The translations under genes were made by a program, and so were the position numbers. The notes below the pieces were generated by a model. That model saw nothing but the letters and a program-made list of their open reading frames with translations. It did not search any database and was not told where the DNA came from. Of a stretch of 64,000 nucleotides of DNA, positions 25,678 through 36,020 are shown piece by piece. Origin of the DNA: Zymomonas mobilis subsp. pomaceae ATCC 29192 (GTDB taxonomy: Bacteria > Pseudomonadota > Alphaproteobacteria > Sphingomonadales > Sphingomonadaceae). The number at the start of each line of letters is the position of its first letter. Position 1 is the stretch's first letter. The stretch is taken from contig NC_015709.1 in NCBI RefSeq assembly GCF_000218875.1, forward strand, positions 1,240,001-1,304,000, given 5' to 3'.

Positions 25678-25995
25678 CCTCTGCTATTTAGCATCACGGT
25701 TAGAAAAAAACGCCTCAATCAAAAAAAATCAAACCTCGATTTACAGTTATTTTTAGGCAAAAAAGCGACCGTCGCGCCGTTCTTTTGATAGGCAACAGTT
25801 GGAAACAAAATAAAATTTTACAAGGATAAAGAAAACCTAGCTATTCCTCGTTTCAATGCAGGTCTAGAGTAATGTCCCTTTTTGTAACCTATCTTTACCG
25901 ATAGGTCATATTCTGTATTTTAAGATGAAACCTTATTTTTCTTCCTCTTTATCTGTTATCAAAAACGGATCTTTGATACTGAAAGTCACTGCATA
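25678..25995. promoter_or_regulatory. Promoter region of the cysJIH unit
   Basis: The 318-base spacer lies between divergent genes (YgjP-like and cysJ) and holds no gene. A perfect inverted repeat with 7-base arms, ACCTATC / GATAGGT with a 6-base gap, is at 25887-25906, about 90 bases before the cysJ ATG. It is a candidate operator or leader hairpin for sulfur control. Confidence 0.5.
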
Positions 25996-27804
25996 ATGAC
26001 GACTGAGGCGCCCCTCACTTCTCTGCTTCCCTTAACAGCGGAACAGCTGACACGGTTACAGACGGCTATCCATGATTTTTCACCGACCCAAATAGTTTGG
26101 CTCTCGGGCTATTTCTGGGGAAAGGCGGATCGATCATTCCCCATAACGGCGACCGTCTCTCCAGAACCAAAACAAGAAGCGCCAAGCATTACGATAATTG
26201 CAGCCTCTCAAACGGGAAATGCCCGTCGCGTGGCAGAACAACTTCGTGATAACCTTATAGCTTCTCAATTGAATGTTAATCTGGTTAATGCTGGAGATTA
26301 TAAATTCAAACAAATCGCCCAAGAAAAATTACTTTTGGTTGTAAGCTCTACACAAGGGGATGGTGAGCCTCCAGAAGAAGCGGTTGCTCTTTATAAATTT
26401 CTATTTTCTAAAAAAGCACCTACCCTAAAGGATACCGCTTTTGCCGTTTTTGGCTTAGGCGACAGTTCTTATGAATATTTCTGTCAGGCAGGCAAAGATT
26501 TTGACAGCCAATTATCAGCCCTAGGCGCCGAACGCTTACTAACGCGGGTGGACGCTGATGCTGATTATGAGGCCGCAGCAGAGACGTGGTGTAAAGAAAT
26601 CACCGATGTCCTTAAATCGCGGGTACCGACAGAAACTTCGGTTCAGGTAGCAGCGGCAACAAGCCGTAGCGTAGATGAGGTTTTCACCAATCCTTATCAG
26701 AAAGATGCACCGTTAACAGCAACTCTTTCTATCAATCAAAAAATTACAGGTCGGAATTCTGAAAAAGACGTTCGCCATCTGGAAATAGATCTTGGCGATT
26801 CGGGCCTTTCCTATCAACCTGGGGATTCCTTGGGCGTTTGGTATGAAAATGATCCAGCGCTTGTTTCTGAATTATTAGCCCTTTTAGGTCTTAATGAAGA
26901 AGAAGCCGTAAAAATCGATGATACCGTTGTGCCTCTTGCCAAGGCTTTGCAGCAATCTTTTGAACTGACCGTCAATACGGCACGTCTTGTTGAAGGCTAT
27001 GCGGAATTATCGCAAAATGAAACGCTTCTAAAACTGATTTCAGATAAGGCAGCTTTACAAAGCTATGCGCAAAAAACGCCGATTGTCGATATGATCCGAC
27101 AGGCCGTTTCTAAAATCAGTGCCGAACAATTAATAGGTTTCTTACGGCCTTTGACACCGCGCCTTTATTCTATCGCCTCTTCACAAGCGGAAGTAGAAAA
27201 TGAAGTGCACATTACGGTTGGGGCCGTACGCTATGAAGTTGACGGCCGCCCTCGTGCAGGCGGGGCGTCCAGTTATCTAGCCGATCGTGTTGAAGAAGAC
27301 GGTGAACTCCGTGTCTTTATCGAATATAACGATAACTTCCGTTTGCCTGATGATCCCAATACACCCGTTATCATGATTGGTCCGGGTACGGGCATTGCCC
27401 CGTTCCGCGCTTTTATTCAACAACGTGATAACGATGGGGCGACCGGAAAAAACTGGTTATTTTTTGGTAATCCCCACTTTACCGAAGATTTTCTTTATCA
27501 GGTAGAATGGCAGCGCTATTTCAAACAAGGCCTTTTGACCCATATTGATTTGGCATGGTCACGTGATCAGGCTGAAAAAATTTATGTGCAAGACAAGCTG
27601 CGTGAAAAAGGCGAAGAAGTCTGGCGCTGGATTCAAGAAGGCGCGCATATCTATGTCTGTGGCGATGCCAATCACATGGCAAAAGATGTGGATCAGGCGC
27701 TTGTCGATATAATAGCCGAACAGGGTGGCATGGATCATGAAGCCGCCGATGAATTTTTAACCGAGTTGCGCCTTGCGCGCCGTTATCAGCGAGATGTTTA
27801 CTAA
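25996..27804 (+). CDS. cysJ: Sulfite reductase [NADPH] flavoprotein subunit
   Basis: CysJ passes electrons from NADPH through FAD and FMN to the CysI hemoprotein. The 602-residue protein has an N-terminal flavodoxin domain ([14 protein letters not shown] at about 70-83, [12 protein letters not shown]), an FAD-binding domain ([12 protein letters not shown]) and an NADPH domain ([14 protein letters not shown]), and ends RYQRDVY as CysJ proteins do. Length is as expected. Its TAA stop overlaps the cysI ATG by one base (TAATG), so translation is coupled. It is the first gene of cysJIH. Confidence 0.97.
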   Translation: MTTEAPLTSLLPLTAEQLTRLQTAIHDFSPTQIVWLSGYFWGKADRSFPITATVSPEPKQEAPSITIIAASQTGNARRVAEQLRDNLIASQLNVNLVNAGDYKFKQIAQEKLLLVVSSTQGDGEPPEEAVALYKFLFSKKAPTLKDTAFAVFGLGDSSYEYFCQAGKDFDSQLSALGAERLLTRVDADADYEAAAETWCKEITDVLKSRVPTETSVQVAAATSRSVDEVFTNPYQKDAPLTATLSINQKITGRNSEKDVRHLEIDLGDSGLSYQPGDSLGVWYENDPALVSELLALLGLNEEEAVKIDDTVVPLAKALQQSFELTVNTARLVEGYAELSQNETLLKLISDKAALQSYAQKTPIVDMIRQAVSKISAEQLIGFLRPLTPRLYSIASSQAEVENEVHITVGAVRYEVDGRPRAGGASSYLADRVEEDGELRVFIEYNDNFRLPDDPNTPVIMIGPGTGIAPFRAFIQQRDNDGATGKNWLFFGNPHFTEDFLYQVEWQRYFKQGLLTHIDLAWSRDQAEKIYVQDKLREKGEEVWRWIQEGAHIYVCGDANHMAKDVDQALVDIIAEQGGMDHEAADEFLTELRLARRYQRDVY

Positions 27805-29516
27805 TGAGCGAGAAACACCCCGGGCCGTTAGTGGTAAAAGGGCCGCTGTCTGACGCCGAACGCCTCAAGCGCGAAAGTAATTTCCTACGTGGTACCATCT
27901 CGGAAGATTTAAAAGATGGTCTAACCGGCGGTTTTAATGGTGATAATTCGCTGCTCATCCGTTTTCACGGTATGTATCAGCAAGATGATCGCGACATCCG
28001 AGCCGAACGCGCAGAAGAAAAACTGGAACCGCGCTATGCGATGATGCTACGCTGTCGTTTGCCGGGTGGGATTATTTCACCCCAACAATGGCTAAAAATA
28101 GATGCTTTTGCCGGTAATAAAACGCTTTATGGCAGCATTCGGCTGACTAATCGCCAAACCTTCCAATTTCATGGCATTTTGAAAAAGAATCTGAAATCAG
28201 CACATCAGGTTTTACATGAAGTCGGACTGGATGCGTTAGCGACTGCGAATGACGTTAATCGTAACGTGCTTTGCACCTCCAATCCGATTGAATCCGATCT
28301 TCATGCCGAGGCCTATGAATGGGCTAAAAAAATATCCGAGCATCTTTTGCCCCGTACGCGGGCCTATGCGGAAATATGGCTTGATCAGAAAAAAGTCGCT
28401 ACTACCGATGAAGAACCTATTCTCGGCGCTACTTATTTACCGCGTAAATTTAAAACCACCGTTGTGGTGCCCCCACAAAATGACGTTGATCTTTACGCGA
28501 ATGATCTCAATTTCGTAGCTATTGCCGAAAAGGGAAAATTAGTCGGTTTTAATCTCCTGATTGGCGGCGGCCTTTCTATTACCCATGGGGATAAAACAAC
28601 CTATCCGCGCGCGGCTAGTGAAGTAGGCTATCTTCCGATAGAAAAAACCTTGGCTGTGGCAGAAGCCGTTGTGACGACCCAGCGGGATTGGGGTAATCGT
28701 AGTAACCGTAAAAATGCTCGTACTAAATATACGATCGAACGGGTCGGTCTAGACGTCTTTAAAGCTGAAGTCGAAAAGCGTGCGGGTATTACCTTCGAGC
28801 CAAGTCGCCCTGTTGAATTTACAGGACGTGGGGATCGGTTCGGATGGGTGAAAGGCATTGATGATAAATGGCATTTAACGCTCTTTATCGAAAATGGCCG
28901 TTTGCTGGATTATCCCCATCGTCCATTGAAAACAGGTCTTGCTGAAATTGCCAAAGTTCATCAGGGCGATTTCCGACTGACCGCCAATCAAAACATTATT
29001 ATCGCGGGTGTGCCTGAAAACGAAAAAGATAAAATTGAAAAAATCGCCCGAGATCACGGATTATTAGAAAATATCACCCATCAACGTGAAAACTCGATGG
29101 CGTGTGTTTCCTTGCCTACCTGTCCTTTGGCGATGGCAGAAGCAGAACGTTTCCTACCTGATTTTGTTACAAAGGTAGAAGCTATCATGCAAAAACATGC
29201 CGTAGGTGATGAACATATCATATTACGGGTAACGGGCTGTCCTAATAATTGTGCAAGGGCGATGCTGGCTGAAATCGGCTTGGTTGGGAAAGCCCTCGGT
29301 CGCTACAATCTGCATATTGGCGGTAATATTATAGGCACACGCGTGCCTAGAATGTATCGTGAAAATATTACCGAAGAAGAAATTTTAACCGAAATTGACA
29401 GCCTGATAGCGCGATGGGCAAAAGAACGTCAGGATAAAGAAGCCTTTGGTGATTTCACCATAAGAGCAGGCATTATCAAAGCTGTGCTTGACCCCGCGCG
29501 TGACTTTTATGATTGA
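27804..29516 (+). CDS. cysI: Sulfite reductase [NADPH] hemoprotein subunit
   Basis: CysI reduces sulfite to sulfide with six electrons at a siroheme coupled to a 4Fe-4S cluster. The 570-residue protein carries both cluster-binding pairs: C-x5-C in [12 protein letters not shown] and C-x3-C in [10 protein letters not shown]. The arginine-rich siroheme-binding region ([15 protein letters not shown]) is also present. It is coupled to cysJ upstream and followed by cysH after 11 bases. Siroheme would come from cysG, 1 kb downstream. Confidence 0.97.
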   Translation: MSEKHPGPLVVKGPLSDAERLKRESNFLRGTISEDLKDGLTGGFNGDNSLLIRFHGMYQQDDRDIRAERAEEKLEPRYAMMLRCRLPGGIISPQQWLKIDAFAGNKTLYGSIRLTNRQTFQFHGILKKNLKSAHQVLHEVGLDALATANDVNRNVLCTSNPIESDLHAEAYEWAKKISEHLLPRTRAYAEIWLDQKKVATTDEEPILGATYLPRKFKTTVVVPPQNDVDLYANDLNFVAIAEKGKLVGFNLLIGGGLSITHGDKTTYPRAASEVGYLPIEKTLAVAEAVVTTQRDWGNRSNRKNARTKYTIERVGLDVFKAEVEKRAGITFEPSRPVEFTGRGDRFGWVKGIDDKWHLTLFIENGRLLDYPHRPLKTGLAEIAKVHQGDFRLTANQNIIIAGVPENEKDKIEKIARDHGLLENITHQRENSMACVSLPTCPLAMAEAERFLPDFVTKVEAIMQKHAVGDEHIILRVTGCPNNCARAMLAEIGLVGKALGRYNLHIGGNIIGTRVPRMYRENITEEEILTEIDSLIARWAKERQDKEAFGDFTIRAGIIKAVLDPARDFYD

Positions 29517-29527
29517 TGGAGGTCAGC

Positions 29528-30262
29528 ATGTCCGACTTTAATCTTGATCAGTTAAAGCTACTCCCAAAAGTGGAACAGGAGGCGGCTTTGGCCGCCGCCA
29601 ATGAACAGCTTGAAACCTTGAATGCCCAAGAACGCATTAGATGGGCGCTCGAAAATCTGGCCGATAACTTTGTGCTATCCTCCAGTTTTGGCATTCAAGC
29701 TGCTGTTATGCTCCACATCGTCACCCGCCAAAAACCAGATATTCCCGTTATCCTTACCGATACCGGCTATTTATTTCCTGAGACTTATCGTTTTATAGAT
29801 AATTTGACGGAAACGCTTGATCTTAATCTGAAAATCTTTCGCGCTGAAATCTCTCCAGCATGGCAAGAAGCCCGCTATGGCAAATTATGGGAACAGGGGA
29901 TCGAAGGGATTGAACGCTATAACGCGATCAATAAAGTAGAACCGATGAACCATGCCCTGACGCAATTACAGGCCGGAACATGGTTCGCAGGTTTAAGACG
30001 GGATCAATCAAAAAGCCGATCTCATTTACCTGTGCTTGCCCTCCAACGGGGTGTCTTTAAATTTTTACCTATTATCGACTGGGATAATAAGAAGATTCAT
30101 TATTATCTGAAAGAACATGGACTTCCTTATCATCCGCTTTGGGATGAAGGTTATCTTTCAGTAGGGGACACGCATACAACGCGGAAATGGGAAGAAGGTA
30201 TGAGTGAAGAAGAGACCCGCTTTTTCGGTCTAAAACGGGAATGTGGTTTACACGAAGGTTAA
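29528..30262 (+). CDS. cysH: Phosphoadenylyl-sulfate (PAPS) reductase
   Basis: CysH reduces PAPS to sulfite with thioredoxin or glutaredoxin. The 244-residue protein has the PP-loop-like [36 protein letters not shown] and the C-terminal KRECGLHEG with the catalytic cysteine. It is the only cysteine in the protein, so the paired cysteines of Fe-S APS reductases are absent and the enzyme is of the PAPS (E. coli) type, consistent with cysC in the cluster. GGAGG at 29518-29522 fixes the start at ATG 29528 rather than the in-frame ATG at 29513. Confidence 0.95.
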   Translation: MSDFNLDQLKLLPKVEQEAALAAANEQLETLNAQERIRWALENLADNFVLSSSFGIQAAVMLHIVTRQKPDIPVILTDTGYLFPETYRFIDNLTETLDLNLKIFRAEISPAWQEARYGKLWEQGIEGIERYNAINKVEPMNHALTQLQAGTWFAGLRRDQSKSRSHLPVLALQRGVFKFLPIIDWDNKKIHYYLKEHGLPYHPLWDEGYLSVGDTHTTRKWEEGMSEEETRFFGLKRECGLHEG

Positions 30263-30331
30263 AAATTAAAAGATAGCTAACTAAAAAGAGAAATTCTTTT
30301 AAGGGGCATCCTGAAACAACGATTAGACAAG

Positions 30332-30356
30332 GGTGAAAGGATAAAAACCTTTCACC
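30332..30356 (+). terminator. Terminator-like hairpin after cysJIH
   Basis: GGTGAAAGG and CCTTTCACC form a perfect 9-base stem around a 7-base loop, followed a few bases later by ATTTTTAT. This probably ends the cysJIH transcript. Confidence 0.6.
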
Positions 30357-30370
30357 TGCCCCATTTTTAT

Positions 30371-30393
30371 AGGCTAAAGTTTAATTTTAGCCT
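30371..30393 (+). terminator. Second hairpin after cysJIH
   Basis: AGGCTAAA and TTTAGCCT form a perfect 8-base stem around GTTTAAT, 14 bases after the first hairpin. It may be a back-up terminator or, on the other strand, part of the cysG control region. Confidence 0.45.
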
Positions 30394-30570
30394 TATAAAG
30401 AAAAGCTATCTATTCTGATGAAAGCGGCTGCTGCTAACTCCAGCCATTCTTAATCCAGACAAAACCCAACAGGTGATCATTCTGTGCCCGCATCCTCCTT
30501 ATTATTTTAGCGTCGTGGGTAAAAAACTATCTTATCGCTTGAGGGTATCTTTTTGTTAACAAAGGCTGTT

Positions 30571-31986
30571 ATGGATTATCTCCCACTTTTTGCTGATCTT
30601 AAACAACGCCCTGTATTGGTCGTCGGGGGGGGCGAGGTGGCTGCACGAAAAATCAGGCTTCTTCGACAAGCGGGGGCTAGGGTAAAGATTGTTTCTAAAA
30701 CGCTGACCGCTGAACTCAAAGATTTACAGGATGAAGGAAAAATTCAGTGGATCGCGCAGGATTTTCAAGCTGAACAGCTTGATGATATTTTTCTTGTCAT
30801 TGCCGCGACCAATAATCATGCTCTCAATACAGAAATTTTCGAAGCAGCAGAGCAACGTCAACGCCTTATTAATGTCGTCGATGATCAAAGCAAATGTTCC
30901 TTTATTTTCCCTTCTATTGTCGATCGTTCGCCGGTCACTATCGCCATATCTTCGGCTGGCCACGCCCCTGTTCTGATACGATTATTACGTGAAAAGCTAG
31001 AAGCCCTTTTGCCCCAAAGTCTAGGGGAAATGGCAAAAATAGCGGGGCGCTGGCGACCCCGTATCAAGAAATATTTTCCTAAAATAAAGGATCGACGCCG
31101 TTTCTGGGAGAAAGCCTTCACGGGCCTTTTTGCCCATCAGGTAGCCAAAGGCCAAATAACTGAAGCCGAGGCAACGCTCGAAAACCAACTCGAGAACATC
31201 GAAAATACCAAAGGCGAAATTATTTTAGTGGGCGCTGGGCCCGGGGATGCCGATTTATTAACACTTCGGGGTTTGCAGGCCATCCAAGAGGCTGATGTTG
31301 TCTTATATGACTATCTTGTCAGCCAGTCCGTGCTTGATATGATCCGCCGCGATGCCAGCCGTTTTTGTGTCGGTAAACGGGCTGGTCATCATTCCGTAGC
31401 GCAAGCTGAAACTAATCAAATGCTAGTATCGCTCGCCCTTGAAGGTAAGCGTGTCGTCCGTCTTAAAGGCGGCGATCCTTTTATTTTCGGGCGCGGTGGT
31501 GAAGAACTACAAGCCGCCAAAGCTGCCGGCATACCCTTTCAGGTCGTGCCTGGCATCACTGCCGCCTCTGGGGCTGCCGCTTATGCGGGTATTCCACTTA
31601 CGCATCGCGATTATTCTCAAAGCGTTGTCTTTATCACAGGACATTGCCGTAAAGACAGCGACGGTTTGGATTGGGCAACCCTTGCCCGCAGCCATCAGAC
31701 TTTAGCTATTTATATGGGTACCGTAAAAGCTGCCCAAATCAGTGAACAGCTTATCCGTTATGGGCGGGCCACCGATACGCCGGTTGCGGTTATTGCACGG
31801 GCAGCCACGCCGGACCAACAAGTATTCATTGGCCGTCTCGATCAACTAGAGAACCTTGTCCAGCAGGCTTTAACCCCTGCACTTTTAATAATTGGCGAAG
31901 TCGCCGCCCTACACTCTCACCTTGCATGGTTTCGCCATCAATCTAATAGAGAAGACCAACACTCTTCTGTTATGAATCTGGCTTAA
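30571..31986 (+). CDS. cysG: Siroheme synthase (trifunctional)
   Basis: The 471-residue protein fuses a precorrin-2 dehydrogenase/ferrochelatase (N-terminal, [13 protein letters not shown] at 15-27) with a uroporphyrinogen-III C-methyltransferase (C-terminal half, [53 protein letters not shown]). It makes siroheme for CysI. The ATG at 30571 ([15 protein letters not shown]) matches typical CysG starts. An upstream TTG at 30553 would add six residues and is less likely. It leads the cysGDNC unit with an 10-base gap to cysD. Confidence 0.95.
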   Translation: MDYLPLFADLKQRPVLVVGGGEVAARKIRLLRQAGARVKIVSKTLTAELKDLQDEGKIQWIAQDFQAEQLDDIFLVIAATNNHALNTEIFEAAEQRQRLINVVDDQSKCSFIFPSIVDRSPVTIAISSAGHAPVLIRLLREKLEALLPQSLGEMAKIAGRWRPRIKKYFPKIKDRRRFWEKAFTGLFAHQVAKGQITEAEATLENQLENIENTKGEIILVGAGPGDADLLTLRGLQAIQEADVVLYDYLVSQSVLDMIRRDASRFCVGKRAGHHSVAQAETNQMLVSLALEGKRVVRLKGGDPFIFGRGGEELQAAKAAGIPFQVVPGITAASGAAAYAGIPLTHRDYSQSVVFITGHCRKDSDGLDWATLARSHQTLAIYMGTVKAAQISEQLIRYGRATDTPVAVIARAATPDQQVFIGRLDQLENLVQQALTPALLIIGEVAALHSHLAWFRHQSNREDQHSSVMNLA

Positions 31987-31996
31987 AGGAGCAGTT

Positions 31997-32905
31997 ATGA
32001 ACGAAGAACGGCTCACACATTTACGGCAGCTAGAAGCGGAAAGTATTTACATTATCCGTGAAGTCGCCGCTGAATTTGGTAATCCGGTAATGCTTTACTC
32101 CATCGGTAAAGATTCTTCTGTGATGTTACATCTGGCACGGAAGGCTTTTTATCCGGGAACATTGCCCTTTCCTTTGCTTCACGTCGATACTGGCTGGAAA
32201 TTCCGCGAAATGTATGAATTCCGCGACCATACCGCCCAAGAATACGGTTTTAACCTGTTGATACATCGCAATCCAGAAGGGGAAGCGATGGGCATTAATC
32301 CTTTTATTCATGGTAGTGCCAAACATACCGATATTATGAAGACCGAAGGGTTAAAACAGGCGCTCAATAAATATGGTTTTGATGCAGCCTTTGGAGGTGC
32401 CAGACGGGACGAAGAAAAATCACGCGCCAAAGAACGGATATATTCTTTCCGCGATAAATTTCATCGTTGGGACCCGAAAAATCAACGCCCAGAACTTTGG
32501 CATAATTACAATGGCCAAATCAATAAAGGCGAAAGTATCCGCGTTTTCCCACTGTCTAACTGGACAGAGCTGGATATTTGGCAATATATTTATCTCGAAA
32601 ACATCGAAATTGTGCCGCTTTATTTGGCTGCCCCCCGCCCTGTCGTCGAGCGTGACGGTATGCTTATGATGGTAGATGATGATCGGATTGATCTTAAACC
32701 CGATGAAAAAATTGAAGAACGGATGGTGCGTTTTCGGACGCTCGGCTGTTGGCCATTAACGGGGGCTGTTGAATCACAGGCTCAGACTTTGCCGCAAATC
32801 ATTGAAGAAATGCTGGTTTCGACCACCAGTGAACGACAAGGACGCGTCATTGACCGTGATCAGTCGGGATCAATGGAACTGAAAAAACGTCAAGGCTATT
32901 TCTAG
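31997..32905 (+). CDS. cysD: Sulfate adenylyltransferase subunit 2
   Basis: CysD is the catalytic ATP-pyrophosphatase subunit of ATP sulfurylase and forms APS from ATP and sulfate. The 302-residue protein shows the PP-loop [48 protein letters not shown] and the C-terminal [12 protein letters not shown]. The ribosome site AAGGAG lies 6 bases before the ATG. It sits between cysG and cysN with gaps of 10 bases on each side. Confidence 0.97.
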   Translation: MNEERLTHLRQLEAESIYIIREVAAEFGNPVMLYSIGKDSSVMLHLARKAFYPGTLPFPLLHVDTGWKFREMYEFRDHTAQEYGFNLLIHRNPEGEAMGINPFIHGSAKHTDIMKTEGLKQALNKYGFDAAFGGARRDEEKSRAKERIYSFRDKFHRWDPKNQRPELWHNYNGQINKGESIRVFPLSNWTELDIWQYIYLENIEIVPLYLAAPRPVVERDGMLMMVDDDRIDLKPDEKIEERMVRFRTLGCWPLTGAVESQAQTLPQIIEEMLVSTTSERQGRVIDRDQSGSMELKKRQGYF

Positions 32906-32915
32906 GAGCCGAGCC

Positions 32916-34346
32916 ATGTCAAATAATAGTATTGCCCAACAAATTGCAGACAAAGGCGGCGTCGAGGCCTATCTTAAAGCGCAACAATATAAAGGCCTGT
33001 TACGTTTTCTGACCTGTGGCAGTGTCGATGATGGAAAAAGCACCCTGATTGGTCGATTGCTCCATGATACGCGCCAGATTTATGAAGATCAGCTTTCTTC
33101 CTTGCATAATGATAGTAAACGTCATGGCACACAGGGCGAAAAACTGGATCTCGCCTTATTAGTCGATGGCTTACAGGCAGAACGCGAACAAGGCATCACT
33201 ATTGATGTTGCCTATCGGTATTTTTCCACTGAAAAACGAAAATTCATCATCGCCGACACCCCCGGGCATGAACAATATACCCGCAATATGGCTACCGGTG
33301 CATCGACCTGTGATTTAGCCGTATTGTTGATCGACGCCCGTAAAGGGGTTCTAGCGCAAACCCGTCGTCATAGCTTTATTGCGACTTTGCTGGGTATCAA
33401 ACATCTTGTCGTTGCGATCAACAAAATGGATCTGGTAGAATATAGTCAGACAGTTTTTAATCAGATCGAACAAGATTATCTCAATTTTGCAGGCAATTTA
33501 GCCCCCAATCTCGATATTCGTTTCGTCCCGCTCTCGGCATTAGAGGGCGATAATATTGCTACATCCAGTCCTAATATGGCTTGGTATGATGGTCCGACGC
33601 TACTGGAAATATTGGAAACGGTTGATGTTGCCCGTGCTTCCGAACAACAACCGATGCGTTTTCCGGTGCAATATGTCAATCGTCCCAATCTTGACTTCCG
33701 CGGTTATGCCGGGACCTTGGCTTCTGGCGTATTACGGGTAGGTCAACGTATCAAAGTGCTGCCTTCAGGGGTAGAATCCAGCATTGCACGCATTGTCACT
33801 TTTGATGGTGATTTACCTGAAGCGATTGCCAATGAAGCCATTACCATCGTTTTAAAAGACGAAATTGATATCAGTCGTGGCGATCTCATCGTCGATAGCG
33901 GAGAGACTATAAAAGCTGTGCAAGCTGCACAGGTTAATGTTGTTTGGATGGCGGAAAAACCGCTTACCGTTGGTCAAAGCTATGACATCAAAATTGCTGG
34001 TAAGAAAAGTCGCGCCCGAGTGACTAAAATTCACTATCAATTTGACATCAATAATCTGACTAAACAGGATGCTAAAAATCTACCTTTGAATGGTATTGGT
34101 TTGGTAGATTTGGTTTTTGACGAACCTTTAGTGATCGATAAATATCAGGATAATGAAGTCACGGGTGGTCTGATCTTTATCGACCGTTTAAGTAACGTCA
34201 CGGTTGGTGCTGGCCTTGTTTACCAGCCCCAAGAAGATACTTTAGAAAATACGCAGAATTTCAGCGCTTTTGAGCTGGAGTTGAATGCGTTAATCCGTCG
34301 TCACTTCCCCCATTGGGAAGCACGCGACTTACTAGCCGGACAGTGA
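32916..34346 (+). CDS. cysN: Sulfate adenylyltransferase subunit 1 (GTPase)
   Basis: CysN is the GTPase that drives APS formation by CysD. The 476-residue EF-Tu-like protein has G1 [16 protein letters not shown]3 [12 protein letters not shown] and G4 NKMDLV, followed by the beta-barrel domains. There is no C-terminal APS kinase fusion of the CysNC type; instead cysC is a separate gene 7 bases downstream. Confidence 0.97.
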   Translation: MSNNSIAQQIADKGGVEAYLKAQQYKGLLRFLTCGSVDDGKSTLIGRLLHDTRQIYEDQLSSLHNDSKRHGTQGEKLDLALLVDGLQAEREQGITIDVAYRYFSTEKRKFIIADTPGHEQYTRNMATGASTCDLAVLLIDARKGVLAQTRRHSFIATLLGIKHLVVAINKMDLVEYSQTVFNQIEQDYLNFAGNLAPNLDIRFVPLSALEGDNIATSSPNMAWYDGPTLLEILETVDVARASEQQPMRFPVQYVNRPNLDFRGYAGTLASGVLRVGQRIKVLPSGVESSIARIVTFDGDLPEAIANEAITIVLKDEIDISRGDLIVDSGETIKAVQAAQVNVVWMAEKPLTVGQSYDIKIAGKKSRARVTKIHYQFDINNLTKQDAKNLPLNGIGLVDLVFDEPLVIDKYQDNEVTGGLIFIDRLSNVTVGAGLVYQPQEDTLENTQNFSAFELELNALIRRHFPHWEARDLLAGQ

Positions 34347-34353
34347 GGCTTCA

Positions 34354-34977
34354 ATGACGACCCAGCCTACTCAGCCTGAAAAAACAGATCAGAATATCGT
34401 CTGGCATCAGCATCCTGTAACGCAAGAAAGCCGGGAGGCACTTCACAGTCACAAAGGGGCTATCCTGTGGTTTACCGGTCTATCCGGTTCCGGCAAATCT
34501 ACGGTTGCCGGGGCCTTGGAACAAGTGCTCCACAGCCGAGGGGTCAGCACCTATCTTCTGGACGGCGATAATATTCGTCATGGTTTATGCCGTGATCTTG
34601 GATTTTCTGATGCTGACCGGAAAGAAAATATCCGGCGCGTAGGCGAAGTCGCCAAATTGATGGCAGATGCCGGTTTAGTGGTGCTAACAGCTTTTATTTC
34701 ACCCCATCGTGTTGAACGACAAATGGTGCGTGATATGGTACAGCAAGGGCGATTTATCGAAATCTTTGTTGATACACCGCTAGCCGTTTGTGAAAGTCGC
34801 GATCCCAAAGGCCTTTATAAAAAGGCACGCGCAGGTGAACTGAAAAATTTCACGGGTATAGATTCTGTCTATGAAGCACCGTTAAAACCGGAAATCCGTC
34901 TTGATGGACAAAAGTCCTTAACTGAAATCACCGCAAATTTATTGGCGGCCCTAAGACAGTATAATATTATAAAGTAA
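34354..34977 (+). CDS. cysC: Adenylyl-sulfate kinase
   Basis: CysC phosphorylates APS to PAPS. The 207-residue protein contains Walker [10 protein letters not shown] at 42-50, the [16 protein letters not shown] segment, [13 protein letters not shown] and the lid [19 protein letters not shown]. It closes the cysGDNC unit and is followed by a strong terminator. Its product feeds CysH and, potentially, the sulfotransferase-like protein encoded 1 kb downstream. Confidence 0.97.
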   Translation: MTTQPTQPEKTDQNIVWHQHPVTQESREALHSHKGAILWFTGLSGSGKSTVAGALEQVLHSRGVSTYLLDGDNIRHGLCRDLGFSDADRKENIRRVGEVAKLMADAGLVVLTAFISPHRVERQMVRDMVQQGRFIEIFVDTPLAVCESRDPKGLYKKARAGELKNFTGIDSVYEAPLKPEIRLDGQKSLTEITANLLAALRQYNIIK

Positions 34978-35001
34978 TATTCTCCAATTTATAAAAATAT
35001 A

Positions 35002-35057
35002 TAGGGCTATTTTTCTTTAAAATTGCATATTTTTAAGAAAGACAGCCCTATTTTTAT
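35002..35057 (+). terminator. Terminator after cysC
   Basis: TAGGGCT (35002-35008) pairs with AGCCCTA (35044-35050), and an inner TTTCTT / AAGAAA pairing extends the hairpin. TTTTTAT follows directly. Confidence 0.7.
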
Positions 35058-35144
35058 AACACTATAATAGATACACTTAAAATAGATCATATAGTCCAGA
35101 ACAATATTCAGAAAATTATGATTGTCTATTTTTAGGATTTGGTA

Positions 35145-35897
35145 ATGAAATTCATATTCTGTAATGAAGCCTGTAAAATATGGGAAGCATTAGAGAAAGA
35201 GCGTTATCATACTAATCGTAATCCAGAAGCTATTACAAAAGACTTTCTGTCTTCTTTGCAGATAAACAGCCGCGGCAAAGTCCGTATTCACAGTTTTGAT
35301 CGTGAAACATTTAATGAGGATAGTTCCGATTTAGAAATCTGGATAAAAACACAAAAAAAGTGGTTTGGTATTTTAGTAAAAACAAAGTTAATCCAATTAA
35401 ATAATACAGATGATAGTTATCCGGAATTAAATCGTAAAATAGACGGTAATTTTGAATGTGATTTACTTATTAAACAAGCATCTTCTCGGATAAAAAAGGT
35501 TATACCCTTTTATTTTTTCTATAATTTCACAAATAAAGTAGAAGACCTTAACTGTAAATGTTACTGTCTCGATAAATTTATGTATCCGGGTTATCTAGGC
35601 ATAACGGCCGCCCTAGCAACCGACATCAGAAAAAAAATCATTAAAAATAGCGAAGTCAAAAATATATCGGCGGTATCTTTTCCGGCTTTATGTTTATTTT
35701 GCCCCAATAATATTTACGATATTAAAAAAGTCATAGAAAAATTTAACTCTAATGATACAAGTCAATCCTATATTTACGATACGCCCCCCGATTATGTAAA
35801 TGATTTACTTATAAATAAAAAAGAATTTAACTTAATAAAAACAAAAGAATACAATAACGTTATAAATGTGAAGCACTTGCTTTCTATAGAAATATAA
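35145..35897 (+). CDS. Hypothetical protein, DUF6615-like
   Basis: This AT-rich gene encodes 250 residues. AGGA at 35134-35137 supports ATG 35145 over the TTG two codons earlier. A block with SDLEIWIKTQKKWFGILVKT, then YPELNRKIDG, CDLLIKQAS and PFYFFYN resembles the DUF6615 layout (acidic-W-x-W, a lysine-bearing strand, then a YxxFYN strand), which hints at a nuclease-like core but has no proven activity. It stands alone between the cysC terminator and the sulfotransferase-like gene. Low GC suggests recent acquisition. Confidence 0.55.
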   Translation: MKFIFCNEACKIWEALEKERYHTNRNPEAITKDFLSSLQINSRGKVRIHSFDRETFNEDSSDLEIWIKTQKKWFGILVKTKLIQLNNTDDSYPELNRKIDGNFECDLLIKQASSRIKKVIPFYFFYNFTNKVEDLNCKCYCLDKFMYPGYLGITAALATDIRKKIIKNSEVKNISAVSFPALCLFCPNNIYDIKKVIEKFNSNDTSQSYIYDTPPDYVNDLLINKKEFNLIKTKEYNNVINVKHLLSIEI

Positions 35898-36020
35898 TAT
35901 CTACGAAATATAGCTATTTCATTGTGCAAATTATTTTAATTAAAAAATGTTTTGATATAAAATAATATTTTATAAAATTAGAAAATTTATAATTATCTGT
36001 AGTAATAGGATAAATAAGGC

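Larger units (their letters stand above)
30263..30570. other. Spacer between cysH and cysG with two hairpins
   Basis: No gene is seen. Two perfect stem-loops lie at 30332-30356 and 30371-30393. The remaining 170 bases before cysG probably hold a second promoter. Confidence 0.5.
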
